64,000 nucleotides of DNA from Candidatus Woesearchaeota archaeon (GCA_017609645.1 JAFCDQ010000003.1:1-64000); one strand, 5' to 3'; positions 34,747 to 43,950 are shown, counted from the stretch's first letter. The notes: generated from the sequence alone by a model not told the origin. A program made the numbers and translations.

Positions 34747-36738
34747 ATGGGTGAAGAAAGCTTAGAGAAAATTATATTAATCTCTGATAATGAAGAAAAA
34801 GAGATTAAATCTAATTTAAAGAGTTTTAACTATATTGAAGAAAGACTTGCTACAGCAGTTTTAAATCATAATAATCCTAAAATAGCAGTTTATGTTTCGG
34901 AAAATTCAACGATTGAAGAAGATGAATTATTTCAGCATTTATTAGATGCTTGGCAAGACACTCAGTTCTTTGTTATTCATAAGGTTGCTCAAAAAATAAC
35001 TGATACTCAGAAAAGAATAAGATACAATGAAGAAACTATAGAAAGGATATCTGAATTTAATTTGGATGATATTGAATCTTCAGAAGGAAAAGTTGAATTT
35101 AACTCTGCTTTAAATAATAAGATAAATCCATTTGCAAATTCTAGTGATATTGCTCTTTATATGAGTAAAAAATCAAAAGAATTCAAAGCAGTGCGTAAAA
35201 TATTAAAAGATCTGGACGTTGAATCATTTACTACTTACGAGAATTATGCAGAATTACAATATCAACTTCTTCGTGAACAAAAACCTAAGATAGTTATTGT
35301 AGGTCAAGAAGACCCTAAAAATATAACTCGCCTTAAAAAAGATTATCAAGGAAAATTAATTATTGTTGCAGAACGTGAACAAGTAGAGAATATTAAGCCA
35401 AATGGTGCAATAACTTTAAGCTTAGAACCTAAAAAATCTTTTAAAGATAGTCTTACAGAAACAATAAAATTGTGTTTGGAAGCTGCAAATAAAGATGAAT
35501 TAGCTATAGAAATGAATAATCATAATAATCATTTATATATTTTTCTGGGAGCGACTTGTTCTGGTAAAAGTACAACCATTAGAGGAATTAAGTCTAAATT
35601 AGAGTGTATTACCCAAGTGATTGAAAGTACAACAAGAAAACCAAGACCGGGTGAAATAGATAAAGAAGACATGATTTTTCTCACTAAGCAGCAATTTGAT
35701 ATAAATAAAAGCATTAAAAATCTTTTTATGCATACTTATTCTGTGCATGATAATTTTTATGGAATTCCTAATATTGTGATTAAAGATATGAATGATGGAT
35801 ATGATGTTATTCTTCAAACAAAAAACTCAAAAGTAGTAGAAGAAATTATTAAAAGTAAAAAAATTCCTAAGGAAAAAATAATTCCTGTGCTTATTGATGC
35901 TTCTGAGGAAATTATAGACACGAGATTTCTTACTAGAAAAGATGCTTTTTCTAAAAAAGCAACAAAAAAAGATATTCAAGATTTACAGAAAAGATATGGC
36001 GGTCTTGATGTTGAACCAAGAGATATAAAAGATCAATATGAGCATCTTGTTAACAAATATGGTTTCTTGCCCTGGGTAATTAAAAATAATGCCACTCCAA
36101 AGAGAGCGATTAGTATTGGAAAAAATATTGTTTTATATAATAGAGAGTTCCAGCACGATAAAACGTTTGCAGATTCAATAACTAATGCATTGTTTAATAT
36201 GAATTTAGGAGAATTAACAAATTTAATAAGTAAGAATTGCGAGATTGATAAAAATTGTGTTGATCAATTAGTTTCAGAATATAAAAATTTATTTATTTCT
36301 CAAGACGAAGTGGATAAATTTTATCATCTTTTACTGCCTATGACAAATCTTAAAGTCGTTGATATTGATATGACTGGTATGTATGGCACAATCTTTTTAG
36401 AAACTCCTGCTAAAAAGAATAAATTAGCAGAATTTCTCGCCACAAAAAATCTTTCTGTAAAAGACGTTTTAATAGATCTCTTTAAATGTAATATTGGTTA
36501 TAATCCCGTTAGAGAAAATAAAATAGAAACCTTCAAGAATTATATTGCTTATCAAGATATTAAAATATTTGATAGAAATGCTGATTCTATTGATGAAGGT
36601 TTGGTTTGGAGTGTGAGCGATTCCTTCGGAGAAAATTCACATAAATCAATAAAATCTTTGGCGATTTGTTTTTATGACGGAACATCTCGTCCAGAACTTC
36701 ACACTATAACTGACGAAGAGCTTAAAGATTATAATTAA
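34747..36738 (+). CDS. Large protein with a central guanylate-kinase-like domain
   Basis: 663 residues. The N-terminal 240 residues look like two receiver-type alpha/beta halves (KIILISDNEEKEIKSNL..., then PKIVIVGQEDPKNITRLKK). From about residue 260, FLGATCSGKSTTIRGI is a P-loop, STTRKPRPGE is the GMP-binding motif of guanylate kinase, and YGIP the conserved Tyr loop. The lid region carries an unusual Lys/Asp-rich segment. A C-terminal 200-residue domain with acidic tail has no recognised match. It might phosphorylate a nucleotide or use the fold as a sensor. The gene overlaps the convergent AbrB-PhoU gene by 4 bases. Confidence 0.75.
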   Translation: MGEESLEKIILISDNEEKEIKSNLKSFNYIEERLATAVLNHNNPKIAVYVSENSTIEEDELFQHLLDAWQDTQFFVIHKVAQKITDTQKRIRYNEETIERISEFNLDDIESSEGKVEFNSALNNKINPFANSSDIALYMSKKSKEFKAVRKILKDLDVESFTTYENYAELQYQLLREQKPKIVIVGQEDPKNITRLKKDYQGKLIIVAEREQVENIKPNGAITLSLEPKKSFKDSLTETIKLCLEAANKDELAIEMNNHNNHLYIFLGATCSGKSTTIRGIKSKLECITQVIESTTRKPRPGEIDKEDMIFLTKQQFDINKSIKNLFMHTYSVHDNFYGIPNIVIKDMNDGYDVILQTKNSKVVEEIIKSKKIPKEKIIPVLIDASEEIIDTRFLTRKDAFSKKATKKDIQDLQKRYGGLDVEPRDIKDQYEHLVNKYGFLPWVIKNNATPKRAISIGKNIVLYNREFQHDKTFADSITNALFNMNLGELTNLISKNCEIDKNCVDQLVSEYKNLFISQDEVDKFYHLLLPMTNLKVVDIDMTGMYGTIFLETPAKKNKLAEFLATKNLSVKDVLIDLFKCNIGYNPVRENKIETFKNYIAYQDIKIFDRNADSIDEGLVWSVSDSFGENSHKSIKSLAICFYDGTSRPELHTITDEELKDYN

Positions 36739-37673
36739 TAATGCATTGCAAAACTGCTTTCTGTCAAGCATCTTAAAATATTTAAAGAGCCCTGCATAGT
36801 AAGTATCAAATGCATTTCTTCAAAAGGCAGTTTTTTACCGATAGTAACTATATTTGTATCGACTTTGACTTTATTTTTGCTAATTTCTATGATTAATTTT
36901 TTATCAAATTTTTGGAATAATGTTGCATACATTTCAAAACTTTTGTACAATCCTTGTAAAATTTCAACTGTGGGTTTACTTATCAGTTTATTATAGTGTA
37001 TTATATTTCTTGCTGAAACATTGAGCATATCGGTTATGACATCTAATTGCGCTAATATGTATAATAAAGAATAATTGTCCTTATTTATTGTTACATTTTT
37101 ATTAAGAAGTCTTTGGCTGTGTGAAATAAATTTTGTTATTGTATCATGTTTCTCTCTGATTGTTTCAAGAAGAGTTCTATTCTTTTTTTTCGCTCCTTCA
37201 ATTAAATCAGAATAAGCGTCCATGAATAAATTGAATATTCTCTTCAATATGACTTGAAGTTCTGAAGATTGAGCGTCGCTGATTGCTTTCAATAAGCAAA
37301 AATTTTCTTTTTGCTGAATAACTTCCATTCCAGGAAGGCGTGTTGCTTCTTCATGAATTAATGTTATCATATTCAGCTCTTTATTTTTTCTGAAATGTTT
37401 TGTTGTTGGTTTGTCAAATTTTACTTTAATCTCATCATATCCTTTTTTGTAAAGTGCTCTTATGACATAGAAAAGTGAAGTTCTATCTAAACCAGTGATA
37501 TCTAATTCAATAAATGTTGGCACTTTCTTTTTTTCAGAAGAAACAATAACTTGAGCTCCTTGTTCATCAACATCAATCTCATCTCCTTTTTTTATATTAT
37601 TTGCCAGACACCATTTCCTTGGCAGTGAAACTAGCTGTGTTGAGTTTGCAATTTGGATGATTTTTCTTTTCAT
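36735..37673 (-). CDS. AbrB-PhoU domain regulator (phosphate uptake regulator type)
   Basis: 312 residues. An N-terminal SpoVT/AbrB swapped hairpin (QIANSTQLVSLPRKWCLANNIKKGDEIDV) is followed by a helical PhoU-type region with repeated three-helix bundles (AYSDLIEGAKKKNRTLLETIREKHDTITKFI). In archaea this combination is annotated as phosphate uptake regulator and probably binds DNA in response to phosphate status. No pst transporter is visible nearby. Start context is GGGGGAATC before ATG, with ctatataaat boxes further upstream. Confidence 0.85.
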   Translation of the reverse strand: MKRKIIQIANSTQLVSLPRKWCLANNIKKGDEIDVDEQGAQVIVSSEKKKVPTFIELDITGLDRTSLFYVIRALYKKGYDEIKVKFDKPTTKHFRKNKELNMITLIHEEATRLPGMEVIQQKENFCLLKAISDAQSSELQVILKRIFNLFMDAYSDLIEGAKKKNRTLLETIREKHDTITKFISHSQRLLNKNVTINKDNYSLLYILAQLDVITDMLNVSARNIIHYNKLISKPTVEILQGLYKSFEMYATLFQKFDKKLIIEISKNKVKVDTNIVTIGKKLPFEEMHLILTMQGSLNILRCLTESSFAMHY

Positions 37674-37800
37674 GATTCCCCCTAATTATTAATTAAATCT
37701 TTAAACTATATAAATATTTCTTTTCTTTATAATCTTTATAAAATATAAGCTAAAATTATATAAAAGACATATGTTTTATAGATATTAGGAGGTGGGGCTC

Positions 37801-37980
37801 ATGGATTTTTATGAAGAAGAAATAGTTTCTGAAGAAACTGTAGTACTTGATGAAGAAGATGAATCACTATCTGAAGATCGATTATCAGGATTATCACCAT
37901 GGGAAGTAGCTTTTGAAGAAGGCGTAAAGATGGCTGACGAAGAAAACGAAGAAGAGGAAGAAGAGTGGGGTGATTTATGA
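37801..37980 (+). CDS. Very acidic small protein
   Basis: 59 residues from the ATG at 37801, which follows a perfect GGAGGTG; the track start at 37792 lies inside that site. More than a third of residues are Asp/Glu, ending EEENEEEEEEWGDL, with one hydrophobic patch (LSGLSPWEVAFEEGVKMA). The stop overlaps the next small gene by ATGA. It could be an acidic partner or DNA-mimic type protein. No family is recognised. Confidence 0.68.
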   Translation: MDFYEEEIVSEETVVLDEEDESLSEDRLSGLSPWEVAFEEGVKMADEENEEEEEEWGDL

Positions 37981-38105
37981 TGAAACGCTGTGTTTCTTGC
38001 GGAAATTTGATTTTCAAAAGCGCTAAACAAGACCCATACATGTGCAGAGTCTGTGAAGTAAATATTGGCTTAGATGTTGAAGAATGCTGGTTAGATGTTG
38101 TTTAA
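37977..38105 (+). CDS. Small zinc-ribbon protein
   Basis: Absent from the ORF track. 42 codons starting ATGATG, overlapping the acidic gene's stop by ATGA. CVSCG at residues 5-9 and CRVCE near residue 23 form a CxxC...CxxC zinc ribbon, with a further Cys in EECW. Coupled translation with the acidic protein suggests the two act together. Confidence 0.62.
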   Translation: MMKRCVSCGNLIFKSAKQDPYMCRVCEVNIGLDVEECWLDVV

Positions 38106-38127
38106 TGTCTTCACTCACTACAAACTA

Positions 38128-38153
38128 AGCCCGTGGGGGCAATCCTACGGGCT
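38128..38153. terminator. GC-rich hairpin between convergent genes
   Basis: agcccgt - gggggcaatcct - acgggct forms a 7-base-pair stem, unusually GC-rich for this genome. On the plus strand it is followed by ttctattttttta. It probably ends transcription of the acidic/zinc-ribbon unit and perhaps the convergent phosphoesterase unit. Confidence 0.6.
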
Positions 38154-38170
38154 CTAGTTCTATTTTTTTA

Positions 38171-38878
38171 TTATAACGCCCCTAACTCTCCAAATCCTAA
38201 AACTTCTCCTGTTTCACTGTCGTAGATAAACACTTCAAAATCACTTAAATCTCCTTTTAGAAAAACATCAAACTTCTTCTCTCTTGTTACATCACTCCCT
38301 TCTACTAATGGATTAAAGCAAGGCTGAACAATTAAAATACTATCTTCAAATTCTCCTTTTAGAAAACATTTGTATTTCTCTTGTTTTGCTTCATGAACTA
38401 AATTAATAGCAGGATGTTCATGTCCTATTAAAATAATTTCATTTAATTTGTTTGGAACATAATCTCCATGTGTTATCAAGATATTTCCTATATTTATCTC
38501 TTTAACTTCTTGAATATTTCTTTTATTGATTAAAAACTTCAAAATAGGATCATGATTTCCTTTAACTACAATTAACTCCTTGAAATTATCTCTGCAAAAG
38601 TCTAAGAATGCATTAATCTCTTGCCATTCTTGTCGTGTTATTGTGCCAAATTCATGCTTGACATCTCCATTTAATATTATCTTGTCAACTTTTACTTTAG
38701 AAATTATTCTCTTAAGCTGTTCCATCATAAGCTTATATTGTCTTTTTGGCACAAGAACTCCTTGTCTATGCAGACTTTCTTCAAATCCAAAATGTGTATC
38801 AGCTATAACTAATGCTTTATGCTCTTCTAAGTATAATCCTGTTTCTATTGCATAGATTTGGTCATGTATTTTCATCAT
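38171..38878 (-). CDS. Calcineurin-like metallophosphoesterase
   Basis: 235 residues. The metal motifs are in order: IADTHFG (D-x-H), LNGDVKH (GD), VKGNHDP (GNHD), ITHGD and GHEHPA (GHxH). This is the archaeal MJ0037-type phosphoesterase, a small enzyme of uncertain substrate (nucleic acid or nucleotide phosphodiesters). Its start overlaps the NUDIX stop by ATGA, so the two enzymes form an operon. Confidence 0.9.
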   Translation of the reverse strand: MMKIHDQIYAIETGLYLEEHKALVIADTHFGFEESLHRQGVLVPKRQYKLMMEQLKRIISKVKVDKIILNGDVKHEFGTITRQEWQEINAFLDFCRDNFKELIVVKGNHDPILKFLINKRNIQEVKEINIGNILITHGDYVPNKLNEIILIGHEHPAINLVHEAKQEKYKCFLKGEFEDSILIVQPCFNPLVEGSDVTREKKFDVFLKGDLSDFEVFIYDSETGEVLGFGELGAL

Positions 38879-39261
38879 AATAATTCTTTTCTATGCAGAT
38901 CTTCAATAATTTTTCGATAATCAAAAGCTAGATTTAGTTTCAGGGCTTCTTCATAAGTAAACCAGTTCCAGTCGCTTAGTTCTTCTTCTTGAAGTTTTAC
39001 TTCACCTTTCCAATTTCCTATATATCTGTAAAGTTCTCGATTTTGATATTGTCCTTGTGCAAATAATTTTGTTGGTTGAAAATAAAGATTTACCTCTTCT
39101 TTTACTTCTCTAATGGCTGCTTCCTCTAAAGTCTCATCACCTTTTATTCTTCCCCCTGGACAAGCCCAATAATTAGGAAATAATTCAGTATGCTCAGATC
39201 TTTTAACTAATAATATCTTTTTTTCTTGCAAAATAATCGCTGAAGCAGCTTTTTCTTCCAT
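38875..39261 (-). CDS. NUDIX hydrolase
   Basis: 128 residues. The Nudix box is intact: GGRIKGDETLEEAAIREVKEEV (G-x5-E-x7-REVxEE). Family members hydrolyse X-linked nucleoside diphosphates, often as sanitising enzymes; the substrate here is unknown. First gene of the pair with the metallophosphoesterase. Confidence 0.9.
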   Translation of the reverse strand: MEEKAASAIILQEKKILLVKRSEHTELFPNYWACPGGRIKGDETLEEAAIREVKEEVNLYFQPTKLFAQGQYQNRELYRYIGNWKGEVKLQEEELSDWNWFTYEEALKLNLAFDYRKIIEDLHRKELL

Positions 39262-39338
39262 TTTAAGGTAGTAAAAACTTCTTTTTTTAAAAGCTTTTGC
39301 CCGAAAAACATTTAAGCAAATCCTTATTCTTGCTTTAT

Positions 39339-40235
39339 ATGGAATATGATTTAATTATTATTGGTTCAGGTCCTGCTGGTCTTAGTGCAGCAGTCTATGC
39401 AGCTCGTTATTTGTTAAAGACTTTAGTTATTGGCACTTTGCCAGGCGGTTTAGCAAGTGAAGCTGTTGAAGTTTGCAATTTCTTGACATATGACAAAATT
39501 AAAGGTTTTGAATTAGCTCAAAAGATGACTGAGCATGTTAAAAGTTTGAATATTGAAATCAAGAATGAAAATGTTAGTGAAATCAAAAAAGACAAATTGT
39601 TTGAAGTGAAAACAAATTCTGGAACTTATAATGCTAAGAAAATTATTCTTGCTACAGGCACTAAAAGAAGAAAGCTTGGATTAGATAAAGAGCATGATTT
39701 AGCTGGTAAAGGAATCAGTTATTGCGCTACTTGTGATGCTGCTTTTTTTAAGGATAAGATAGTTGGCGTAGTTGGAGGCAGTAATTCTGCTTTGACAGCT
39801 GCTTTGTTGTTAGCTAGATTTGCTACTAAGGTTTTTATTATTTACAGGCAGGATAAGTTTTTCCGTGCAGAGCCTGCTTGGATTCAGCAAGTTGAAAAAA
39901 CTAAGAATATTGAATCTGTTTTTAACTCAAATGTTAAAGAACTTGTTGGCGAGAATAAATTAGACGCTGTGAAGCTTGATTCTGATAAAGAAATTAAGCT
40001 TGATGGTTTGTTTATAGAAATAGGTGCAGATCCTAGTTCTGCTCTTGCTGAGCAATTAGGTGTTAAACTTGATAGAGGTTATATTATAACAGATGAAGAA
40101 CAAAAAACTAATATTGACAGTGTGTTTGCTGCAGGTGATGTTTGCAAGAATGTGATGAAGCAGATTATTACTGCTGCTGCAGAAGGTGCTGTTGCCGCAA
40201 ATTCCGCTTTTACTGAAATCAAGAAGGAGGATTAA
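39339..40235 (+). CDS. trxB: Thioredoxin reductase
   Basis: 298 residues from the ATG at 39339. The track's TTG start adds 14 residues that overlap the promoter (cgaaaaacatttaag, 27 bases upstream). IIIGSGPAGLSAAVYA is the FAD Rossmann motif, CATCDAAFF holds the redox CxxC, VVGGSNSALTAAL binds NAD(P)H and AAGDVCKNVMKQIITAAAEGAVAA closes the FAD site. It reduces thioredoxin-like proteins; no thioredoxin is adjacent. Followed three bases later by gdhA. Confidence 0.95.
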   Translation: MEYDLIIIGSGPAGLSAAVYAARYLLKTLVIGTLPGGLASEAVEVCNFLTYDKIKGFELAQKMTEHVKSLNIEIKNENVSEIKKDKLFEVKTNSGTYNAKKIILATGTKRRKLGLDKEHDLAGKGISYCATCDAAFFKDKIVGVVGGSNSALTAALLLARFATKVFIIYRQDKFFRAEPAWIQQVEKTKNIESVFNSNVKELVGENKLDAVKLDSDKEIKLDGLFIEIGADPSSALAEQLGVKLDRGYIITDEEQKTNIDSVFAAGDVCKNVMKQIITAAAEGAVAANSAFTEIKKED

Positions 40236-40238
40236 AGA

Positions 40239-41450
40239 ATGGTTTTTGAGAATATTAAGAAAAGATTAGGGCTTGTTGCTAAGGATTTGGATTTGTCTGA
40301 TAAAGAGTTAAATCTTTTGTTAAATCATAAAAGAGTAAGTTCTGCTGAATTAGATGTTAATGGTAAAAAATATAGTGCTTGGCGGATTGTTCATAATAAT
40401 TCTTTAGGCCCTGGCAAAGGTGGCATCAGATATCATCCAAATGTAAGTGAAGAAGAAGTTAAGGCTTTGTCTTTTTGGATGAGTTTAAAGAACAGCTTAG
40501 CTGGTTTGCCTTATGGCGGCGGTAAAGGAGGAATTAAAGTTAATCCTAAAGAGCTTGATGAAAAAGAAATTGAAACTTTAAGCAGAGCTTATGTTAAGGC
40601 TTTTAGTGATGTTCTTGGTCAAGATATTGATATTCCTGCTCCTGATGTTTATACTAATCCACAGATTATGGCTTTTATGCTTGATGAGTTTGAAAAAATT
40701 AAAGGCAAACACGAACCTGGAATGATTACTGGCAAGCCTATTGAACTGCAGGGCATTAAGCTTAGAGAAGATGCAACTTCTGCTGGTGGTTTTATTGTTT
40801 TGAAAGAATTGTTAAAAACAATCGGAAAGAGTAATGTTACTGTTGCTGTTCAGGGTTTTGGTAATGCAGGTATGTTTGTTGCTAAGATGTTATTTGCTGA
40901 AGGAAATAAAGTTGTTGCAGTCAGCGATAGCAAAGGGGGAATTTTTGATAATAAGGGTTTGAATGTTGATGAAGTTGTTAAAGTTAAGAAAGAAAAAAGA
41001 ACTGTTGTAGAGCATGTTAGTGAAAAGATTTCTAATGAACAATTGCTTGAGTTAGATGTTGATGTTCTTGTTCTTGCTGCTTTGGAAAATCAAATCACTG
41101 AAAAAAATGCTGATAATATTAAAGCTAAGTATGTTTTAGAATTAGCAAATGGTCCTGTTACCTTTGAAGCAGATCAAATATTGCACAAGAAAGATATTGT
41201 TGTTATTCCAGATATTTTGGCTAATTCTGGCGGTGTAACAGCAAGTTATTTTGAATGGTGTCAGAACAGAACAGGTAATATTCTTGATGAGAATTATTTA
41301 AAAGAAAAATTAGAATTTATGATGAAATCTGCTTTTAATAAAGTTTATGATCTTTTCAATAAGTCTGACTTTGACATGAGACAAGCAGCTTATATTATTG
41401 CAATCAAGAGAATCCTCAATGCAGAGAAGTTAAGAGGAAACTTGAATTAA
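40239..41450 (+). CDS. gdhA: Glutamate dehydrogenase (Glu/Leu/Phe/Val family)
   Basis: 403 residues. GGIRYHPNVS and LPYGGGKGGIKV carry the substrate-binding and catalytic lysines, with PAPDVYTN after them. VAVQGFGNAGMFVAKML is the dinucleotide-binding loop, and ANGPVT and ANSGGVTASYFEWCQN are family signatures. It interconverts 2-oxoglutarate plus ammonia and glutamate. A strong AAGGAGGA ribosome site. Middle of the trxB-gdhA-deaminase operon. Confidence 0.94.
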   Translation: MVFENIKKRLGLVAKDLDLSDKELNLLLNHKRVSSAELDVNGKKYSAWRIVHNNSLGPGKGGIRYHPNVSEEEVKALSFWMSLKNSLAGLPYGGGKGGIKVNPKELDEKEIETLSRAYVKAFSDVLGQDIDIPAPDVYTNPQIMAFMLDEFEKIKGKHEPGMITGKPIELQGIKLREDATSAGGFIVLKELLKTIGKSNVTVAVQGFGNAGMFVAKMLFAEGNKVVAVSDSKGGIFDNKGLNVDEVVKVKKEKRTVVEHVSEKISNEQLLELDVDVLVLAALENQITEKNADNIKAKYVLELANGPVTFEADQILHKKDIVVIPDILANSGGVTASYFEWCQNRTGNILDENYLKEKLEFMMKSAFNKVYDLFNKSDFDMRQAAYIIAIKRILNAEKLRGNLN

Positions 41451-41873
41451 ATGGAATTCATGAAATTAGCAATAGAAGAAGCTAAGAAATCTTCTGAAGA
41501 TGTTGGTTGTGGTGTTGTTATTGTCAAAAATAATGAAGTGATTGCTAAAGCATTTAATTCTCAAAGAGATTCTTTTGATGCAAGTGCTCATTCTGAAATT
41601 AATGCTATTAAAGAAGCTGGCAAAAAGCTTAACAATAAAATTTTAGAAGATTGCACTGTTTACTGTACTTGTGAGCCTTGTATTATGTGTCTTTCTGCTT
41701 TTTCTTATGCTAAGATTAAGAAATTAGTTTATGGTCTGAACTTGAGAGATACTTATCCTGGCAATAGAATAATTGACATAAATATTGATGAATTTTTAGC
41801 TAAATCTCCTCATAAGTTTGAAGTTGTTAAGAATTTCATGGAACAAGATTGTAAAGAACTTCTAAAACGATAA
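41451..41873 (+). CDS. Nucleoside/nucleobase deaminase (CDA fold)
   Basis: 140 residues. SAHSEINAIKEA gives the H-x-E zinc/catalytic motif and CTCEPCIMCLSA the PCxxC zinc ligands, followed by KIKKLVYGLNLRD. The pattern is that of GuaD/TadA-type deaminases; guanine or another free base is more likely than tRNA, since the tRNA-specific tail is missing. It starts on the base after the gdhA stop, so it is translated from the same message. Confidence 0.85.
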   Translation: MEFMKLAIEEAKKSSEDVGCGVVIVKNNEVIAKAFNSQRDSFDASAHSEINAIKEAGKKLNNKILEDCTVYCTCEPCIMCLSAFSYAKIKKLVYGLNLRDTYPGNRIIDINIDEFLAKSPHKFEVVKNFMEQDCKELLKR

Positions 41874-41875
41874 TT

Positions 41876-41883
41876 ATTTATAT
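41876..41883 (+). promoter_or_regulatory. TATA box of the GNAT gene
   Basis: ttatttatatcc lies 22-29 bases before the ATG at 41905, giving a leaderless transcript. Confidence 0.6.
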
Positions 41884-41904
41884 CCTGCTTTCTTTAATAT
41901 TATT

Positions 41905-42366
41905 ATGCAAATAAGAAAAGCCAAGCTTGAAGATCTTAAAACTCTTCAAGATTTAAATGCTAAATTGTTTGAGAAAGAACACAAAGAGTATGATGAAACT
42001 TTAGATTCTAAATGGCCTTATAGCAAAGAAGGTAAAAAATATTTCACAGAAAGAATCCAAAAAGGCTGCACTTTATTAGCAATTTTAAATAATAAAATTG
42101 TTGGATATATGGCTGGTGGTTTGTCAAAACCTGAAGTTTTTAGAAAAATATCTCCTTTTGCTGAGTTAGAGACTATGTTTGTTCTTAAAGAAGCTAGAAA
42201 TTTAGGTATTGGCTCTAAATTCATTGAAGAATTCTTTTCTTGGTGTAAAAAGAAGAAAATCAAAAGAGTGAAGATTACTGCAACAGCTCAAAATGAAAAA
42301 GCAATAAATCTCTATAGGAAATATGGCTTTAAGGATTATGTTCTAATATTAGAGAAAGATATTTAA
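41905..42366 (+). CDS. GNAT acetyltransferase
   Basis: 153 residues. The fold is complete: IRKAKLEDLKTLQDLNAKLF start, LLAILNNKIVGYMAGG, the acetyl-CoA loop EARNLGIGSKFIEEF and the end NEKAINLYRKYGFKDYVLILEKDI. It transfers an acetyl group from acetyl-CoA; the acceptor is unknown. It has its own promoter. Confidence 0.88.
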   Translation: MQIRKAKLEDLKTLQDLNAKLFEKEHKEYDETLDSKWPYSKEGKKYFTERIQKGCTLLAILNNKIVGYMAGGLSKPEVFRKISPFAELETMFVLKEARNLGIGSKFIEEFFSWCKKKKIKRVKITATAQNEKAINLYRKYGFKDYVLILEKDI

Positions 42367-42390
42367 GTAATTCAAAAACTTCTTTTATTC

Positions 42391-43950
42391 ATGGGGTTAG
42401 ATATTCATTGGTACATCACGCCAAAATGTAATTTGGATTGTAGTTATTGTTTTCAGCCTAATGATATTTCTTCTGCAACTGTTAATGATCTTAAGAGATT
42501 AGCTAAGCTTCTTGTTACCAATAAGGTAGATAAAGTTATTCTTGGTGGTGGAGAACCTTTGCTTGCTAAGGGTTTAGAGCAGGTTTTGAATATTTTTAAG
42601 GAAAATGAAGTTTATGTCAGCTTGCATACTAATGCTTTGCTGTTAGATGAGGAAAATATTGAAGAACTTTCTTATTTAGTTGATGATATTGCTATTCCTT
42701 TGGATAGTTTTAATAGAGATCATCAAAAGAGATTAAGAGGAGAAAAGTTCTTGCCTGTTTTTGATTTTATTGATGAAATCACTGATGTTATTCTTGAAAA
42801 TCAAATACGTCTTGGTTATCATACGGTTTTTACTTTAGTTAATGAGCATGATATTCCTCAGATTTATAATTTTATTAGTAAGAAGGATTTTGATTATTGG
42901 AGAATTTATGAGCTTAATTTATCTCAAGCGATTGAAAAATGGACAGGAAGCGAATTTGCTGACGAGAAAATCAAAGAATTAATATCACTTTCAGGCATTA
43001 AAAGAGGAACTCCTGATTCTTTGTATTCTAAATTTTTAAGAAAAAAAGCTCAAATGGCTGAGCATGAAGATAAGAGAATTCAGTTTATTAGTGAATTATT
43101 TTACAAATCTATTCATGTTTTTTTAGATAATTCTGGTGATATAGGAATGTATGATTGGTTTTCTAAAGGCAGAAGAACAAAGATGGGTAATATTTTTGAA
43201 GAAAATCTTGAAGATATTGAGATGAAAATTAAATTAGCGCGCAGGAAAGAATGGGGTGCATTTAATCCAGGAAATTCTATTTTTGCCGAGTTTGAATCAT
43301 CTAAAGGTGTTTCTTTTTTTGTAACAAGAGGAACGCCATTAGAATATGCTGATAAAAGAGCTGCCGCTTTGGATAATTTTATTGAAATTGCTAGACAAAA
43401 AAAGCCTGAATTAATTGAAATTCTTATTTCAGCAGGTGGTTCTTATGAAAAGATTGCTGAACAAATTCTTAATCTAGCAGAGCCTGATGTTAGAAAAGAA
43501 TTTGCTAAAATTCATTTTCAAGAAAAAACTGATGAAAAGGACTTTTTTAAGAAATTTAGTTATTCATTGTTAGGATGTATAAGAGAATTAAATCTTAAAG
43601 AAGAAGGCAAAGAAGTATTTTATAACGCTATGGCTGAATTTGAATATATTGCTGCTAAAGAAATAGCTGATTTCTTTTTATTAGGAAAAGAATTTGCAGA
43701 TATTGCTATAACTGCTTTTGTTGAAAGTAAGTTTGAAGAATTGTCTGAGGGTAAGGAAACTTTTCCTCTTAGTTTTCTTTATGGTTATTTGGCATTAGGT
43801 CCTGGTTTGGATAATCCTGTTGGTCAAAAAATCGGCAAATTGTATCATAAGGAATTAATTAAAAGAGGTGATAAAGAGAAAGCTGATTTTATTGCTTATG
43901 AACTGAAAAAGCCTATAAAAGGACTTTATTGTGATCAGTTTGAGCATTAG
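42391..43950 (+). CDS. Radical SAM protein with long C-terminal helical domain
   Basis: 519 residues. Cys13, Cys17 and Cys20 (CNLDCSYC) bind the 4Fe-4S cluster, GGGEPLL is the SAM-binding GGE motif, and VSLHTNALLL, IPLDSF and YWRIYEL follow the barrel strands. These last motifs and CFQP recall viperin-like and MoaA-like enzymes. No SPASM cysteine cluster is visible. Residues 300-519 form a helical domain (ADKRAAALDNFIEIARQKKPELIEIL) I cannot place. The substrate is unknown. A gatatttaag box sits 23-32 bases upstream. Confidence 0.85.
   Translation: MGLDIHWYITPKCNLDCSYCFQPNDISSATVNDLKRLAKLLVTNKVDKVILGGGEPLLAKGLEQVLNIFKENEVYVSLHTNALLLDEENIEELSYLVDDIAIPLDSFNRDHQKRLRGEKFLPVFDFIDEITDVILENQIRLGYHTVFTLVNEHDIPQIYNFISKKDFDYWRIYELNLSQAIEKWTGSEFADEKIKELISLSGIKRGTPDSLYSKFLRKKAQMAEHEDKRIQFISELFYKSIHVFLDNSGDIGMYDWFSKGRRTKMGNIFEENLEDIEMKIKLARRKEWGAFNPGNSIFAEFESSKGVSFFVTRGTPLEYADKRAAALDNFIEIARQKKPELIEILISAGGSYEKIAEQILNLAEPDVRKEFAKIHFQEKTDEKDFFKKFSYSLLGCIRELNLKEEGKEVFYNAMAEFEYIAAKEIADFFLLGKEFADIAITAFVESKFEELSEGKETFPLSFLYGYLALGPGLDNPVGQKIGKLYHKELIKRGDKEKADFIAYELKKPIKGLYCDQFEH

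Noticed and set aside
38580-38855. 91-codon plus-strand ORF
   Set aside because: Antisense of the metallophosphoesterase, whose metal motifs are all intact.
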